Shown: positions 43,869 through 52,391, numbered from the stretch's first letter. The stretch is DNA of 64,000 nucleotides from Theionarchaea archaeon (GCA_018992685.1 JACVGT010000025.1:27432-91431), one strand, 5' to 3'. Notes: generated from the letters alone by a model not told the origin. A program made the numbers and translations.

Positions 43869-45863
43869 TCATGCAATCTCCATCCCTATTGCCGTTTTTT
43901 CCTGATTCCGTAAAACTGCATCCATCTCTCTCCTGATGATATAGGCTGCATCCACCACTGATTCCGAAACTTCACCAATTCTTCTTACCATTTCCATACA
44001 AGAAACCATATTCTGAGATACATCCAGTTGGTTCTGATGTAGCAACTTCTGGGTATCTTCAATGTGCGTGACACTCTTGCTGAGTCTCTCTTCAATTTTT
44101 TCAATTTCATTTCCCAGTTCCTTCCTTAGACTTTCAATCCTGGATGGCACTTCTCTCAGTGCATTCCTGTCAATTCTACCACTTATCACATCATCAACAA
44201 AAGCCTCTAAATTTGCAGTTAAAATATGGGCTTCAGTTCCCTCAACTTCGAAATGCAGTTTCTTGGATTTATCTATACCTATGACATATTCCATGACCTC
44301 TCCTGTTGAATCTATAGTTTTCACCGTGCTCCTGAAGTAGAGAAGGCCTCTTTGAATGACTTTCCGTGCAAAGGGGTCATCTTCTACTGCTTCGTGCTGC
44401 ATTCTGACCTCCGCAGGTTCTGCTAAATCAAGGACTATACCGTAATCTCGTAATCTCACAATGATCTCATTGGTGAAATCAATTATTTTGGTGTGGAAAT
44501 CAATTTCTGATGTGAAGATAAAAGGGTCCTTGGGCAGTACGTTGATGACTTCTCGTGATGGGTCCTTGGACTTGAAGATATAGGCTTCAGTGAAGTGTTT
44601 GTGAATACTCTTCTTACCAAAGATCCACCCTGTGTTTTTCAGTCTGCTGTGATTGCAACGTAGTAACTTGAATTGTATGAAGAGTCTGTGGGCATTCTTC
44701 TGCTGCCAAGTGATGTAATCATCAAAGGTTTCGAGAGGGTTACCGGGATCTGGATCTGCGGGGATATCTTGTTGAGCTGTCTGAGTCTGTGGGACCTCTC
44801 TGTCTGCAGGCTGTACCTCATGGGATGGCTGAACTTCTGATGAATCTGGCTCATCGGTTGGCAGAATTTTTGAGGATGAACTATCAATTTTTGAGCCATT
44901 TTTTACCGAATCAAAAAACCCTGTTAACCCCTTGATGGCAAGCTCTGTAGGTGTATAGACATATTGATTTCCCACCTTATTGATGGTAATTAGTTTATCT
45001 TTTTCCAATTTTTCAGTATATTTTTTGACCATGTACCTGGAAATCTTATTTCTCCTGGCTAATTCCCTTTCTGAGAACTGTTCATACTTATTCTCCTTGG
45101 ACAGTATATCCATCAAAATACTCTTTTCCACAGGGTCCAGGTTACCAGATTCTCTTCTCCCCCTACCCGGTTGGCTGAAATTCTTCAAAAGTTTTTCAAA
45201 AGGTTTACCATCATTATCCAAAAAAATTTTGGAGTTTCTATCCACATTATCTGAAAGAGTATAGTGTCCCCAGGCCATCTTGATGACTCTCTCATCTCTC
45301 ATCAAGTTTCTCATATGGTAGTGAGCTGTGGAAGGGTCCACTCCAGCAAAGGAAGCAATGTCCTTGAGACGAGATATGTTATTAGTCAAAGCCTGCAGAA
45401 CCAATGCCCTGGTAGTCAGGCCTTGGATTTTTTCGGGGGTACTGGCTGCAGTATTGGGAATAGCACTGGCAACCTGGATGGAATCAGTAAGTGTATCAGA
45501 TCCAGCTGGGATCTCATTTTCCTGGCCATCAACCTGCTCAGCATAGACCTCATCAGCTCGCTTAAACAGATCTTCACAAGACTTACCAGATTCTTCCTCT
45601 TCACTAACCTCATCGGACAGGTGTTGGCCTTTACACACCTTCCATTCCCATTTCTCCCAGAATTTTCGTGATATTCTTTCTCTACTCTCTTCAAATTTCT
45701 TACAGTCCTCTCTCTTCATCAATTTCCTGACATCATTATCTTTCCAGCAACCGTCAAAGAATATTCTCTTACTGGGACCAGAGTATTCTTCAAAAATAAC
45801 AGCATGCCTGCACTGCAGGCATGTGTGTAAACATTTCGGCAGTCGATCAATCACCACATTCAC
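43869..45863 (-). CDS. Large multi-wHTH transcription regulator-like protein
   Basis: A 664-aa protein with an N-terminal Cys cluster (CLHTCLQC) and a second at CWKD/DCKK, possibly metal-binding. Two winged-helix domains follow: LKDIASFAGVDPSTAHYHMR (about 165-195) and FSERELARRNKISRYMVKKY (about 262-285). A Pro/Gln/Ser-rich linker precedes a ~120-residue mixed domain (WIFGKKSIHKHFTEAYIFKS) and a long C-terminal coiled coil (about 560-650). The start is GTG at 45863, with CAGGA upstream and 15 bases after the small HTH gene, so the two form an operon. It lies just outside the right palindrome array and may act on it; no direct evidence. Confidence 0.75.
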   Translation of the reverse strand: MNVVIDRLPKCLHTCLQCRHAVIFEEYSGPSKRIFFDGCWKDNDVRKLMKREDCKKFEESRERISRKFWEKWEWKVCKGQHLSDEVSEEEESGKSCEDLFKRADEVYAEQVDGQENEIPAGSDTLTDSIQVASAIPNTAASTPEKIQGLTTRALVLQALTNNISRLKDIASFAGVDPSTAHYHMRNLMRDERVIKMAWGHYTLSDNVDRNSKIFLDNDGKPFEKLLKNFSQPGRGRRESGNLDPVEKSILMDILSKENKYEQFSERELARRNKISRYMVKKYTEKLEKDKLITINKVGNQYVYTPTELAIKGLTGFFDSVKNGSKIDSSSSKILPTDEPDSSEVQPSHEVQPADREVPQTQTAQQDIPADPDPGNPLETFDDYITWQQKNAHRLFIQFKLLRCNHSRLKNTGWIFGKKSIHKHFTEAYIFKSKDPSREVINVLPKDPFIFTSEIDFHTKIIDFTNEIIVRLRDYGIVLDLAEPAEVRMQHEAVEDDPFARKVIQRGLLYFRSTVKTIDSTGEVMEYVIGIDKSKKLHFEVEGTEAHILTANLEAFVDDVISGRIDRNALREVPSRIESLRKELGNEIEKIEERLSKSVTHIEDTQKLLHQNQLDVSQNMVSCMEMVRRIGEVSESVVDAAYIIRREMDAVLRNQEKTAIGMEIA

Positions 45864-45878
45864 ATTCCTGGTTGTCTT

Positions 45879-46190
45879 CTATGAATTCATCATGTCCTTG
45901 AGTCTGCAGTAGTTGTCTTCAAGGTCCAGAGTTTCCATCACCACGGAAACAGAAGCCACACTCGTTCCCAGTATCAAGGCAATCCCCACGTTGGTTACTC
46001 CCATGTTGTGGAGTATACTCACCCGGTCAGGATCTACGTCAGAACGTAAGTGATAGTTATTCACCATCTCCAGCTTCTCAAGTCGGTAACTAACAGCAGG
46101 CTGGGTGACACCCAATCTCATTGCGATTTCTTTGTTAGTCAGTCCTTCACGATAGAGCTCCAGAAGCTCTCCATCTGAAAACTTATTCAT
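45879..46190 (-). CDS. Small regulator with two helix-turn-helix motifs
   Basis: A 103-aa protein from ATG 46190, which follows a strong GGGGAGGAGG ribosome site. Two similar HTH units are visible: LTNKEIAMRLGVTQPAVSYR and VTNVGIALILGTSVASVSVV. The frame extends 52 codons upstream but crosses the leader hairpin region, so I reject the longer form. It heads an operon with the large regulator. A promoter with a nested hairpin and upstream AT-rich palindromes suggests autoregulation. Confidence 0.75.
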   Translation of the reverse strand: MNKFSDGELLELYREGLTNKEIAMRLGVTQPAVSYRLEKLEMVNNYHLRSDVDPDRVSILHNMGVTNVGIALILGTSVASVSVVMETLDLEDNYCRLKDMMNS

Positions 46191-46294
46191 CCTTTCGACC
46201 TCCTCCCCTTGCAGGATCATACGGAGTGATCCCTTCGCCTTTGACAGGAACAGAGTTAGTCCGTTCCACAAGGGGTATGTATAGACTATGTCCA

Positions 46295-46344
46295 GGTTAT
46301 GCGGGACCGCCTTTCTTGAGAAAGGCAATAAATCCCACATAACC
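46295..46344 (-). promoter_or_regulatory. Nested hairpin at the predicted 5' end of the HTH operon mRNA
   Basis: Outer arms GGTTATGCGGGA (46295-46306) and TCCCACATAACC (46333-46344) pair with a single G-T wobble. Within them GCCTTTCT (46309-46316) and AGAAAGGC (46319-46326) pair perfectly. The minus-strand TATA element (ctttatatacc, 46363-46374) puts transcription start at about the outer arm, so the mRNA would begin with this structure, about 100 bases before the ribosome site. Confidence 0.7.
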
Positions 46345-46386
46345 AAAAAAAAAGAATAAGAAGGGGTATATAAAGTTAATTAATAC

Positions 46387-46409
46387 AAAATATGATATTA
46401 TAATATTTT
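46387..46409. promoter_or_regulatory. AT-rich operator-like palindrome next to the HTH promoter
   Basis: The left arm AAAATATGATA, a central T and the right arm TATAATATTTT form a 23-base palindrome with one mismatch. It lies about 12 bases upstream (on the minus strand) of the TATA element. A perfect relative is at 46645-46667. Confidence 0.5.
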
Positions 46410-46779
46410 TTGAGGCAAATTATTTCAGATTTTGACACCAGTTCAAGCTACTTTATAATTTTAAATGATAAGAAGGAGAAAAGATTATTTTTTCCGTGAT
46501 GTATCTGATGATTGAGTCAAAAGAATATCAGAATTTAAAATAATGAACAGATCATGAAATGAAAGCAGATTAATCTTATCAAGACAATATGATTTCTCTT
46601 AATCAAAAAATCGAAGTGAATTTCATACTTTATTTTCCTGTAAAAAAATATGATATTATCATATTTTATAACATTTTTTAGCTTGTAAAGCTTTCTGTAA
46701 GCGATGAAAGGTTTCTGCAAAAGCTCCACGGGATTAAAATGCATAAAAAGAGAAAAGGGCTTAAAAGCCAGGGTCTGAG
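46410..46779. other. AT-rich non-coding interval with second operator-like palindrome
   Basis: No gene is seen. At 46645-46667 the arms AAAATATGATA and TATCATATTTT flank a single T, a perfect 23-base palindrome matching that at 46387-46409. The region separates the accessory island from the tRNA genes. Confidence 0.5.
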
Positions 46780-46850
46780 AGCCGAGGGAGGGATTCGAAC
46801 CCCCATAAACCGGTCTGCAGCCGGTCACATAGCCGCTCTGACACCTCGGC
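46780..46850 (-). tRNA. tRNA-Cys (GCA)
   Basis: The cloverleaf is readable on the minus strand. Acceptor arms GCCGAGG and CCTCGGC are followed by a T discriminator (usual for Cys). The anticodon stem ACCGG/CCGGT holds the loop CTGCAGA with anticodon GCA, and the T-arm has loop TTCGAAT. No intron and no encoded CCA. A TATA-like element (ctttataaatg) lies just upstream near 46875-46886. Confidence 0.93.
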
Positions 46851-46929
46851 ATCAAACACTCTAATGAACTTTTCATTTATAAAGTCTTTGTTCATCTTTT
46901 TTCCTTTTGTCTCGGAAAAAAGGAGTCCA

Positions 46930-47002
46930 TGGGCCCACCGAGATTCGAACTCGGGACCTTTGCCTCGTGAAGGCAACGTCATAACCACTAGACCATGGGC
47001 CC
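46930..47002 (-). tRNA. tRNA-Val (CAC)
   Basis: On the minus strand acceptor arms GGGCCCA and TGGGCCC are followed by an A discriminator. The D-arm contains TAGTGGTTA. The anticodon stem TTGCC/GGCAA encloses loop TTCACGA, with anticodon CAC. The T-arm is CCGAG-TTCGAAT-CTCGG. No intron. A TATA-like tttatatgaa lies near 47022-47031. Confidence 0.92.
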
Positions 47003-47361
47003 TAGTCCTCTTCTTCCTGTTCATATAAAAGGTTATCTGTTGGGCTCAGTGTCCCCTATCAATGCCCGTTGAAAGTCCACTACCTACCTCCGTCCATGTT
47101 CTAGAAACTTCCTGAAGTTTCTGTAAGCTCGCCACCTCAACGTTGCTGCCTTGATTCTCTGCGGGTATCAATCGAATATATCTGCAATTGTCATATGAAT
47201 CCATCGTATAGGCTTAATGAAAAGGAGTCACACATGTTACCGTGCGTTCTTATTCAATCATCAATTGATGCTTGTTTCAGTGAAAAGATTTATAAGTGAA
47301 GATTTTAATATAGTAAGCGCCTGTAAGCTATCAGGCATCTTTTCCCGGGAGGTGAAGATGA
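47003..47361. other. Intergenic region with tRNA and small-gene promoters
   Basis: No other gene is supported. Visible are the tRNA-Val TATA element (about 47022-47031, minus) and a plus-strand TATA (agatttataagtg, about 47285-47297) for the small secreted protein. Confidence 0.45.
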
Positions 47362-47547
47362 ATGAGGAAAGGAATTGTTCTCTTGCTGGTGGCAGCTGTG
47401 CTGCTTTTAGGAGGAGCGGCTGCTCTTCTGGAAACCATTTCTGTTAGTTCTTGGAACGTTGTTTCTTTTGATCCACAGGATCCGGAGGGCAGCTTTATCC
47501 TGTTACCTGATGGAGATGACCTACCACCAGGTCCGATACCTTTGTAA
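47362..47547 (+). CDS. Small secreted or membrane-anchored peptide
   Basis: A 61-aa protein from ATG 47362, with GGGAGGTG seven bases upstream and a TATA element about 70 bases upstream. Residues 5-22 are strongly hydrophobic (IVLLLVAAVLLLGGAAALL), a signal peptide or anchor. The remaining ~38 residues are acidic and Pro-rich (DPQDPEGSFILLPDGDDLPP). The family is unknown. Many such short genes are missed by gene finders. A T-rich terminator follows. Confidence 0.7.
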   Translation: MRKGIVLLLVAAVLLLGGAAALLETISVSSWNVVSFDPQDPEGSFILLPDGDDLPPGPIPL

Positions 47548-47548
47548 A

Positions 47549-47595
47549 CTTTTACCCTTTTATTTTTTTTATGATTTCCTTTTTTCTTTTTTTTA
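47549..47595. terminator. Bidirectional T-rich archaeal terminator
   Basis: Several oligo-T runs (up to eight T) lie between the convergent small gene and wHTH gene, as expected for archaeal transcription termination. Confidence 0.5.
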
Positions 47596-48585
47596 AATCC
47601 ACTTCACTTCTCTTAATACATCATCTCTGAAGTATTCGAAGGGAATCGTCCTTCTCACTTCAAAGGGTGCTTGGTCAAAAAAGGTCACATCATCAAGATA
47701 CTTTTTGAAAATTCCCAGAATATCCCATTTCTGACTGTAATGGTACTGCAGAGACACATATGACTTCTCGGGGAGATTCAACACGTCAGCATATCGAACC
47801 ATGACACTGAGACTGGACAGAGCAGCAAGAACTTGATGGAAATTCTCATTCTTGTTCACGATTGCAGAATCCAGACCATAGTATGGTCTCAGAGGAACGA
47901 GGTTCAAGGGATTGGACTTACAGATGACGCCATCCTTTTTGAGCTGCCGCATTCTCCTGCTTATATTACTGATACTGGGTTGAACTCCCAGTTGTTCTTC
48001 ATCTATCTGTTCAGAAATCGCCTGGGCGAGTGTTCTCGCTCCATATCTGCCCCTCTGGATTTCCTTGCATAGGTATATGGAGAGAAGATCCACCTTTCCA
48101 TTTCTCTTCTTGACCTTTTTTTCGTAAAGAGCCAGTTCTGCTTCCTTAAACTCCTTCTCAAACTCAGTTCTAAAATCCTTTCGAATAAAGGGCATGCTGA
48201 ATGTATTTATTAAATCGGAACCTGCTCCCAAATGATAGCCGTCTTCCACCATATGGGTAGGCAATAATCGTGCTCTCATGTAGCCAAAAGGACGGGAAAT
48301 ACGTGCAAGAAAAGTAAGAAACACATCATCCAGTGGAGGTGGTTCTCGTGGGAAGTCAATTACTTGGATGAGTCCCAGCTTCTCGTAATTGATACTCAGA
48401 AATCCTGCAGTCAGAAGACCCTTCTTCTTCAGCTTGCTGCGATAGTTGGCAACCTTATCAATTCTTACTCTGTAGTGACTTGATATTTGCTTGTCACTCC
48501 AGTGGCGAACGATTCCATTGAGGATGTTCAGATTCTTTTCGTTGCCAAACCACTTCTTGATTATTGTCTCGATGTAGATGGGCAT
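47593..48585 (-). CDS. Winged-helix regulator-like protein with two HTH regions
   Basis: A 330-aa protein. An N-terminal HTH (IVRHWSDKQISSHYRVRIDK, then VANYRSKLKKKGLL) is followed by a ~110-residue domain similar in layout to ligand-binding regulator domains. A second winged helix follows (LGVQPSISNISRRMRQLKKD) and another ~100-residue domain. This repeats an HTH-plus-effector unit, possibly a duplicated Lrp-like regulator, but sequence similarity to Lrp is weak. GAGGT precedes its ATG. A 45-codon ORF lies directly upstream. The target is unknown. Confidence 0.75.
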   Translation of the reverse strand: MPIYIETIIKKWFGNEKNLNILNGIVRHWSDKQISSHYRVRIDKVANYRSKLKKKGLLTAGFLSINYEKLGLIQVIDFPREPPPLDDVFLTFLARISRPFGYMRARLLPTHMVEDGYHLGAGSDLINTFSMPFIRKDFRTEFEKEFKEAELALYEKKVKKRNGKVDLLSIYLCKEIQRGRYGARTLAQAISEQIDEEQLGVQPSISNISRRMRQLKKDGVICKSNPLNLVPLRPYYGLDSAIVNKNENFHQVLAALSSLSVMVRYADVLNLPEKSYVSLQYHYSQKWDILGIFKKYLDDVTFFDQAPFEVRRTIPFEYFRDDVLREVKWI

Positions 48586-48589
48586 GCTG

Positions 48590-48727
48590 TTACCTCTTTT
48601 TTCCTTTTGTTCTCTGATTTATCACTCTTGCGCCGCCATATCGATTTCCTCCTGAGCCTACATCTTCCCTCTTCCGCCATAAGACAACAAAAAAGAAGAA
48701 AAGTCCCTCCAGACGGGGGGACATCAT
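48590..48727 (-). CDS. Possible 45-aa membrane peptide before the wHTH gene
   Basis: The ATG at 48727 follows GGGAGGTGA. The peptide MMSPRLEGLFFFFVVLWRKR has a short hydrophobic segment and a basic tail, and its TAA is 4 bases before the next gene. The spacing and ribosome site suggest real coupled translation, but there is no homology support. Confidence 0.35.
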   Translation of the reverse strand: MMSPRLEGLFFFFVVLWRKREDVGSGGNRYGGARVINQRTKGKKR

Positions 48728-49039
48728 TCACCTCCCTTCGAGACCGGCTTTCTTTCACACAAACGTTACACATCCCTCTATACACAAGAGGTATATAAAT
48801 CTTTCGGTTGCAGACTTACCGAATGTTATCATTTTGCTGTATAACATCTATATTTTTCGAAACACGGTGGATAAATAGTAATATTTCATGGTGGTAGAGC
48901 TTTTTCAGGTGTGTGAGAGATATGCTAATTTTATTCAAATTGGGCCCCTGTCCTCCCCTCAGCAGTAGAGGAAGTGCCATAAACCAGGAGGGAAGTTACA
49001 GGAGCAAACTGTTATTAACTACGATGACCCCTACAGCGT
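48728..49039. other. Intergenic promoter region
   Basis: A TATA-like element (gatttatatacctc, 48788-48801, minus strand) serves the wHTH gene and puts its transcript start near 48765, leaving a ~180-base leader. On the plus side no strong TATA is seen before uridine phosphorylase; ctgttattaac (49009-49019) is a candidate. Confidence 0.4.
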
Positions 49040-49861
49040 ATGAGTAATAAGAGGTGCACCTCTCCTGATTCTCGGGACACACAGTACCATATTCAGTGTG
49101 GGAGAGATGATTTGACTCCATATGTCCTCTTGCCGGGAGACCCCCAACGAGTGCTGAAGATAGCTTCCCTGTGGGACACGTTTCATGAGGTTCGGAATCA
49201 CAGAGAGTTCCGGTCAGTACGAGGAAAATACGAGGGAAGAGATATCTCGTGTGTCTCTACAGGGATTGGATCCCCGTCTGCTGGAATAGTGGTGGAGGAA
49301 TTGGCCAGGATTGGGTGCCACACACTAATCAGAGTAGGATCGACGGGTGTTATCCAGGACATCCCCTGCGGTGATCTGATTATCAACACAGGGTCTGTAC
49401 GATTTGAAGGTACGTCAAAAGACTACGTGTGTGCAGAATACCCAGCACTGTCTCATTATGAAGTGATCCTCTCACTGGTGGAAGCCTGTGAGCGTCTCAA
49501 GTACGCGTACCATCTCGGCATTGGGGCGACGACTAATTCTTTTTTTGTGGGTCAGGCGAGAGAGGGATTCAATGGGTATTTTCCTTCAAGATACAGATCA
49601 TTTATTGAGGATTTGCACAAGGCAAAAATCCTGAACTTTGAAATGGAAACAGCCTCTGTTCTGACATTAGGCTCGTTATTCGGGCTGAGAGCAGGTGCCA
49701 TTTGCGCAGTCTTTGCCAACAGAGTTACAGGAGAATTCCGTGTAACTGGTGAAGAAAAAGCGGGGAAGGCAGCTTCAGAAGCAGTAAAGATACTGCAGGA
49801 ATGGGATGAGAGAAAAAGAGCCATGGGAAAGAACTGGATTTACCCCTCGTTGTTGCAGTGA
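49040..49861 (+). CDS. udp: Uridine/purine nucleoside phosphorylase (PNP_UDP_1 family)
   Basis: A 273-aa nucleoside phosphorylase that splits nucleosides with phosphate into base and ribose-1-phosphate. Phosphate-binding motifs are LPGDPQRVLKI near residue 32 and RVGSTGVIQDI. The ribose/active-site motif is VSTGIGSPSAGIVVEEL, and the family Glu-Met-Glu motif is NFEMETASVLTL. The insertion with FVGQAREGFNG suits uridine phosphorylase rather than MTAP types. The length fits. It is probably in cytosolic nucleoside salvage, with no partner genes nearby. Confidence 0.9.
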   Translation: MSNKRCTSPDSRDTQYHIQCGRDDLTPYVLLPGDPQRVLKIASLWDTFHEVRNHREFRSVRGKYEGRDISCVSTGIGSPSAGIVVEELARIGCHTLIRVGSTGVIQDIPCGDLIINTGSVRFEGTSKDYVCAEYPALSHYEVILSLVEACERLKYAYHLGIGATTNSFFVGQAREGFNGYFPSRYRSFIEDLHKAKILNFEMETASVLTLGSLFGLRAGAICAVFANRVTGEFRVTGEEKAGKAASEAVKILQEWDERKRAMGKNWIYPSLLQ

Positions 49862-50219
49862 GAGAGGAGATGAATCCTTCCTGCAGTGAGAAGTGTCATC
49901 ACGCCTTTTACTCTGTTGTAGAAGCAATGGGTTTCGGGATATGTGGAAAAGTTTTATAAATGTAGAATAAACATGATAAAGGGAGGTGATAAAAAAGTAA
50001 GCCAAAGCAACGATGGTGGAGGTTCATCGTTAATCGGAGTGTACAGATCAAGGAGAGAATGGCGTGTGAGTGTACATTGTGTCGAATTGTATCCTATCCG
50101 TTGTCTCACATCCTTTCCGGTGGCTAGGGAGAGTGGATCGAAGGGCTGACAACCAGCGATTCCTGAAAGGTTAGGCGACTGTCCAGTCGTCAGATACGAA
50201 AAGGAAAGGAGGTGGCTGT
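49862..50219. other. Long leader with hairpin before a small membrane gene
   Basis: A TATA element (gttttataaatg, 49951-49962) predicts transcription from about 49976. A 58-codon frame (ATG 49973 to 50149) with an internal GGGAGGTGAT is open but starts before the predicted transcript. A short hairpin CGACTG-TC-CAGTCG occupies 50176-50189. It could be a structured 5' leader or a small RNA. Confidence 0.4.
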
Positions 50220-50387
50220 ATGGTAAAGTCGAAAACAATCTTGATAATTGTGGGTATCATTGTCCTGCTTATGGGAATTCTAGGACTCTTGGATCTTGAT
50301 TACGCAACTGAGCCGTCATGGCATGCTGTGCTGAAGATCATTGTGGGGCTTGTGGCAGTGGTCTTTGGCTACATGGACAAGACCTGA
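50220..50387 (+). CDS. 55-aa two-pass membrane protein
   Basis: ATG 50220 is preceded by AAAGGAGGTGG, one of the strongest ribosome sites in the window. The peptide has two hydrophobic segments (ILIIVGIIVLLMGILGLLDL and VLKIIVGLVAVVFGYM) joined by a short polar loop (DYATEPSWHA) and ends YMDKT. The layout matches small archaeal membrane proteins of unknown function. A T-rich terminator follows. Its coding quality and ribosome site make it a confident small gene. Confidence 0.75.
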   Translation: MVKSKTILIIVGIIVLLMGILGLLDLDYATEPSWHAVLKIIVGLVAVVFGYMDKT

Positions 50388-50429
50388 TCCAGGACCCATA
50401 AGTGTGTCCCACAGGGTTCTCTACTCTGT

Positions 50430-50450
50430 ATTTCCTTTTTTTTATCTTTT
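50430..50450 (+). terminator. T-rich terminator after the 55-aa gene
   Basis: A run of eight T and a following tatctttt tract lie about 45 bases past the stop. Confidence 0.45.
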
Positions 50451-50591
50451 GCTGGTTCTGGTGTTGATTTAATTGGGTTGGGTTATTGGTTTTTGTGACG
50501 CACATACCCAGTATAGGAATTATTCACCATTGGATTCTGCACGAGATCACATACTCTGAAACCTTTTTATGGTTCTAATCACAGATAACCT

Positions 50592-52268
50592 ATGGATAAT
50601 TCAGACGTTGCCCGCATTCTTTATGAGATTGCAGATATACTGGAACGTCAGGGCATAAAATTCAAGCCTCAGGCCTATAGAAAGGCTGCGCGCTCTATTG
50701 AATCCCTTGAAGAATCCATTGAAACATTTGATGACTACAGGGTGATCCCGGGTGTGGGGGAGGCAATCGCCAAGAAGATTGATGAGATTGTCAGGACAGG
50801 CAGACTCGAATATCTGGAAAAGCTGAAAGAAGAAACCCCGGATGAATATGGAGAACTTTTGCAGCTTCCTGAAATTGGACCCAAGACTGCCCAGATTCTT
50901 GCACGTCAGGGTATTACCAGTATTTCTGCGCTGGAAAAGGCCCTGGAACGCCATACATTGCGTAGAGTGAAAGGATTTGGACCAAAGACCGAATCAAATC
51001 TGAAACGGTCAATTGAGCTGCATCAATTCAAAACAGAGAGGAGGCTCCTGGGAAAAATACTTCCGCTCTGTCGACAGCTGAAAAGAGCTCTCCAGCCAGT
51101 CTGTGAGCAGGCTGTGGTGGCAGGGTCTGTGAGACGGTGGAAAGAGACGGTGGGGGACATTGACATCCTGGTGATATCACGCATGTCAGAGCAGGTCATG
51201 GACACTTTCACAGGGCTTTCTGACGTTGAGCATGTCATATCCAGGGGGACCACGAGATCGACAGTGATCCTCAGAAATGGAATACAGGCCGATGTGCGCG
51301 TCCTCCCTGAGGAGAGCTTTGGTTCAGCTTTGCAGTATTTTACCGGATCAAAAGAACACAATATCAGCCTGAGGCAGCTGGCTGCAGGAAAGGGGCTGAA
51401 ACTGAGTGAATATGGGCTTTTTGACCGAAAGACTGATGAACGGGTGGCGGGTGAATCAGAAGAGGAGATATACCGGCACCTGGGGTTGCAGTACATCCCC
51501 CCTGAACTGCGGGAGAATCAGGGGGAAATCGAGGCCGCTCAAACCAATTCGCTCCCTCAACTAGTGGAACTGGGAGACATCAAAGGAGATTTCCACATCC
51601 ATACTGACTGGAGTGACGGGTCTGGGTCAATTAACGCCATGGTACAGAAAGCAGAGGTACTCGGGTATGAGTTCGTTGGAATTGCAGATCACTCACAGAG
51701 CCTGCATATTGCAGGCGGACTTTCATCAGAGAAACTGCTGAACCAGCATGCAATCATCAAGGAGATGAATGATTCCATTGATGGGATAACAATTCTCTCA
51801 GGCGTGGAAAGTGATATCCTGCCCGATGGCTCTCTGGATTATCCAGATAGTGTTCTTGAGCAACTAGATTTTGTTGTTGCATCGATCCACTCTCGATTCA
51901 AGGCCTCCCGGAATGAGACTACATCCCGGGTGGTGGAGGCTCTGAGGAACCCTCTTGTCACCATTCTGGGTCACCCCACAGGAAGAATTATTGGAAGGAG
52001 AGAAGTCCTGAATCTTGATCTCGACATAATATTGAGCGCCGCTGCAGAGACTGGTATCGCCCTCGAGGTGAACTGTTATCCAGACCGCCTCGACTTGAAT
52101 GACGTTCACGTGAGAAGAGCACGGGAGTATGGTGTTGCACTGGCACTGGGGACAGATGCGCATTCCATCCAGGATCTTGATTACATGGAATTGGGAGTGG
52201 GAACAGCAAGGCGAGGATGGGCTTCTCCTGAGATGATCATGAATACGCAGTGCTACACACCACGGTGA
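50592..52268 (+). CDS. polX: DNA polymerase X family with C-terminal PHP domain
   Basis: A 558-aa repair polymerase. The N-terminal 8-kDa/HhH region (KAARSIESLEE, IPGVGEAIAKKIDEI, LPEIGPKTAQILARQG) binds gapped DNA. The polymerase active site has GDIDIL with Asp-x-Asp and the third acid in QADVRVL; SGRT-like GSVRRWKE precedes it. The PHP domain begins at GDFHIHTDWSDGSG and has metal ligands in GIADHSQ, GVESDI, VASIHSR, LGHPTGR and GTDAHS, giving 3'-5' exonuclease or AP-end processing. Length is normal. A TATA element (ctttttatgg) about 25 bases before the ATG suggests a leaderless mRNA. Confidence 0.95.
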   Translation: MDNSDVARILYEIADILERQGIKFKPQAYRKAARSIESLEESIETFDDYRVIPGVGEAIAKKIDEIVRTGRLEYLEKLKEETPDEYGELLQLPEIGPKTAQILARQGITSISALEKALERHTLRRVKGFGPKTESNLKRSIELHQFKTERRLLGKILPLCRQLKRALQPVCEQAVVAGSVRRWKETVGDIDILVISRMSEQVMDTFTGLSDVEHVISRGTTRSTVILRNGIQADVRVLPEESFGSALQYFTGSKEHNISLRQLAAGKGLKLSEYGLFDRKTDERVAGESEEEIYRHLGLQYIPPELRENQGEIEAAQTNSLPQLVELGDIKGDFHIHTDWSDGSGSINAMVQKAEVLGYEFVGIADHSQSLHIAGGLSSEKLLNQHAIIKEMNDSIDGITILSGVESDILPDGSLDYPDSVLEQLDFVVASIHSRFKASRNETTSRVVEALRNPLVTILGHPTGRIIGRREVLNLDLDIILSAAAETGIALEVNCYPDRLDLNDVHVRRAREYGVALALGTDAHSIQDLDYMELGVGTARRGWASPEMIMNTQCYTPR

Positions 52269-52391
52269 GCCATCTTCAATCAATGAAACAGAGCAGCGGT
52301 TCTCATTACTTCCCAGATGCCACCTCGTGTCACATAAACCTTTTAAGTTATTATACAAGTAGGACTCAGAGCTTACCTGAAGGTGATTGTA

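Noticed and set aside
46780-47002. tRNA genes as integration target of the island
   Set aside because: I looked for a copy of either tRNA 3' end near 17-22 kb and at the arrays and saw none, so tRNA-directed integration is not supported.
47217-47447. 76-codon plus-strand frame overlapping the small secreted protein
   Set aside because: It has no ribosome site, begins before the TATA element and is out of frame with the signal-peptide gene that has a strong ribosome site.
48561-48785. 74-codon minus-strand frame starting near the wHTH promoter
   Set aside because: The composition is Arg/Ser/Lys-rich and unlike a folded protein, and it overlaps the start of the wHTH gene. The 45-codon frame with a real ribosome site fits better.
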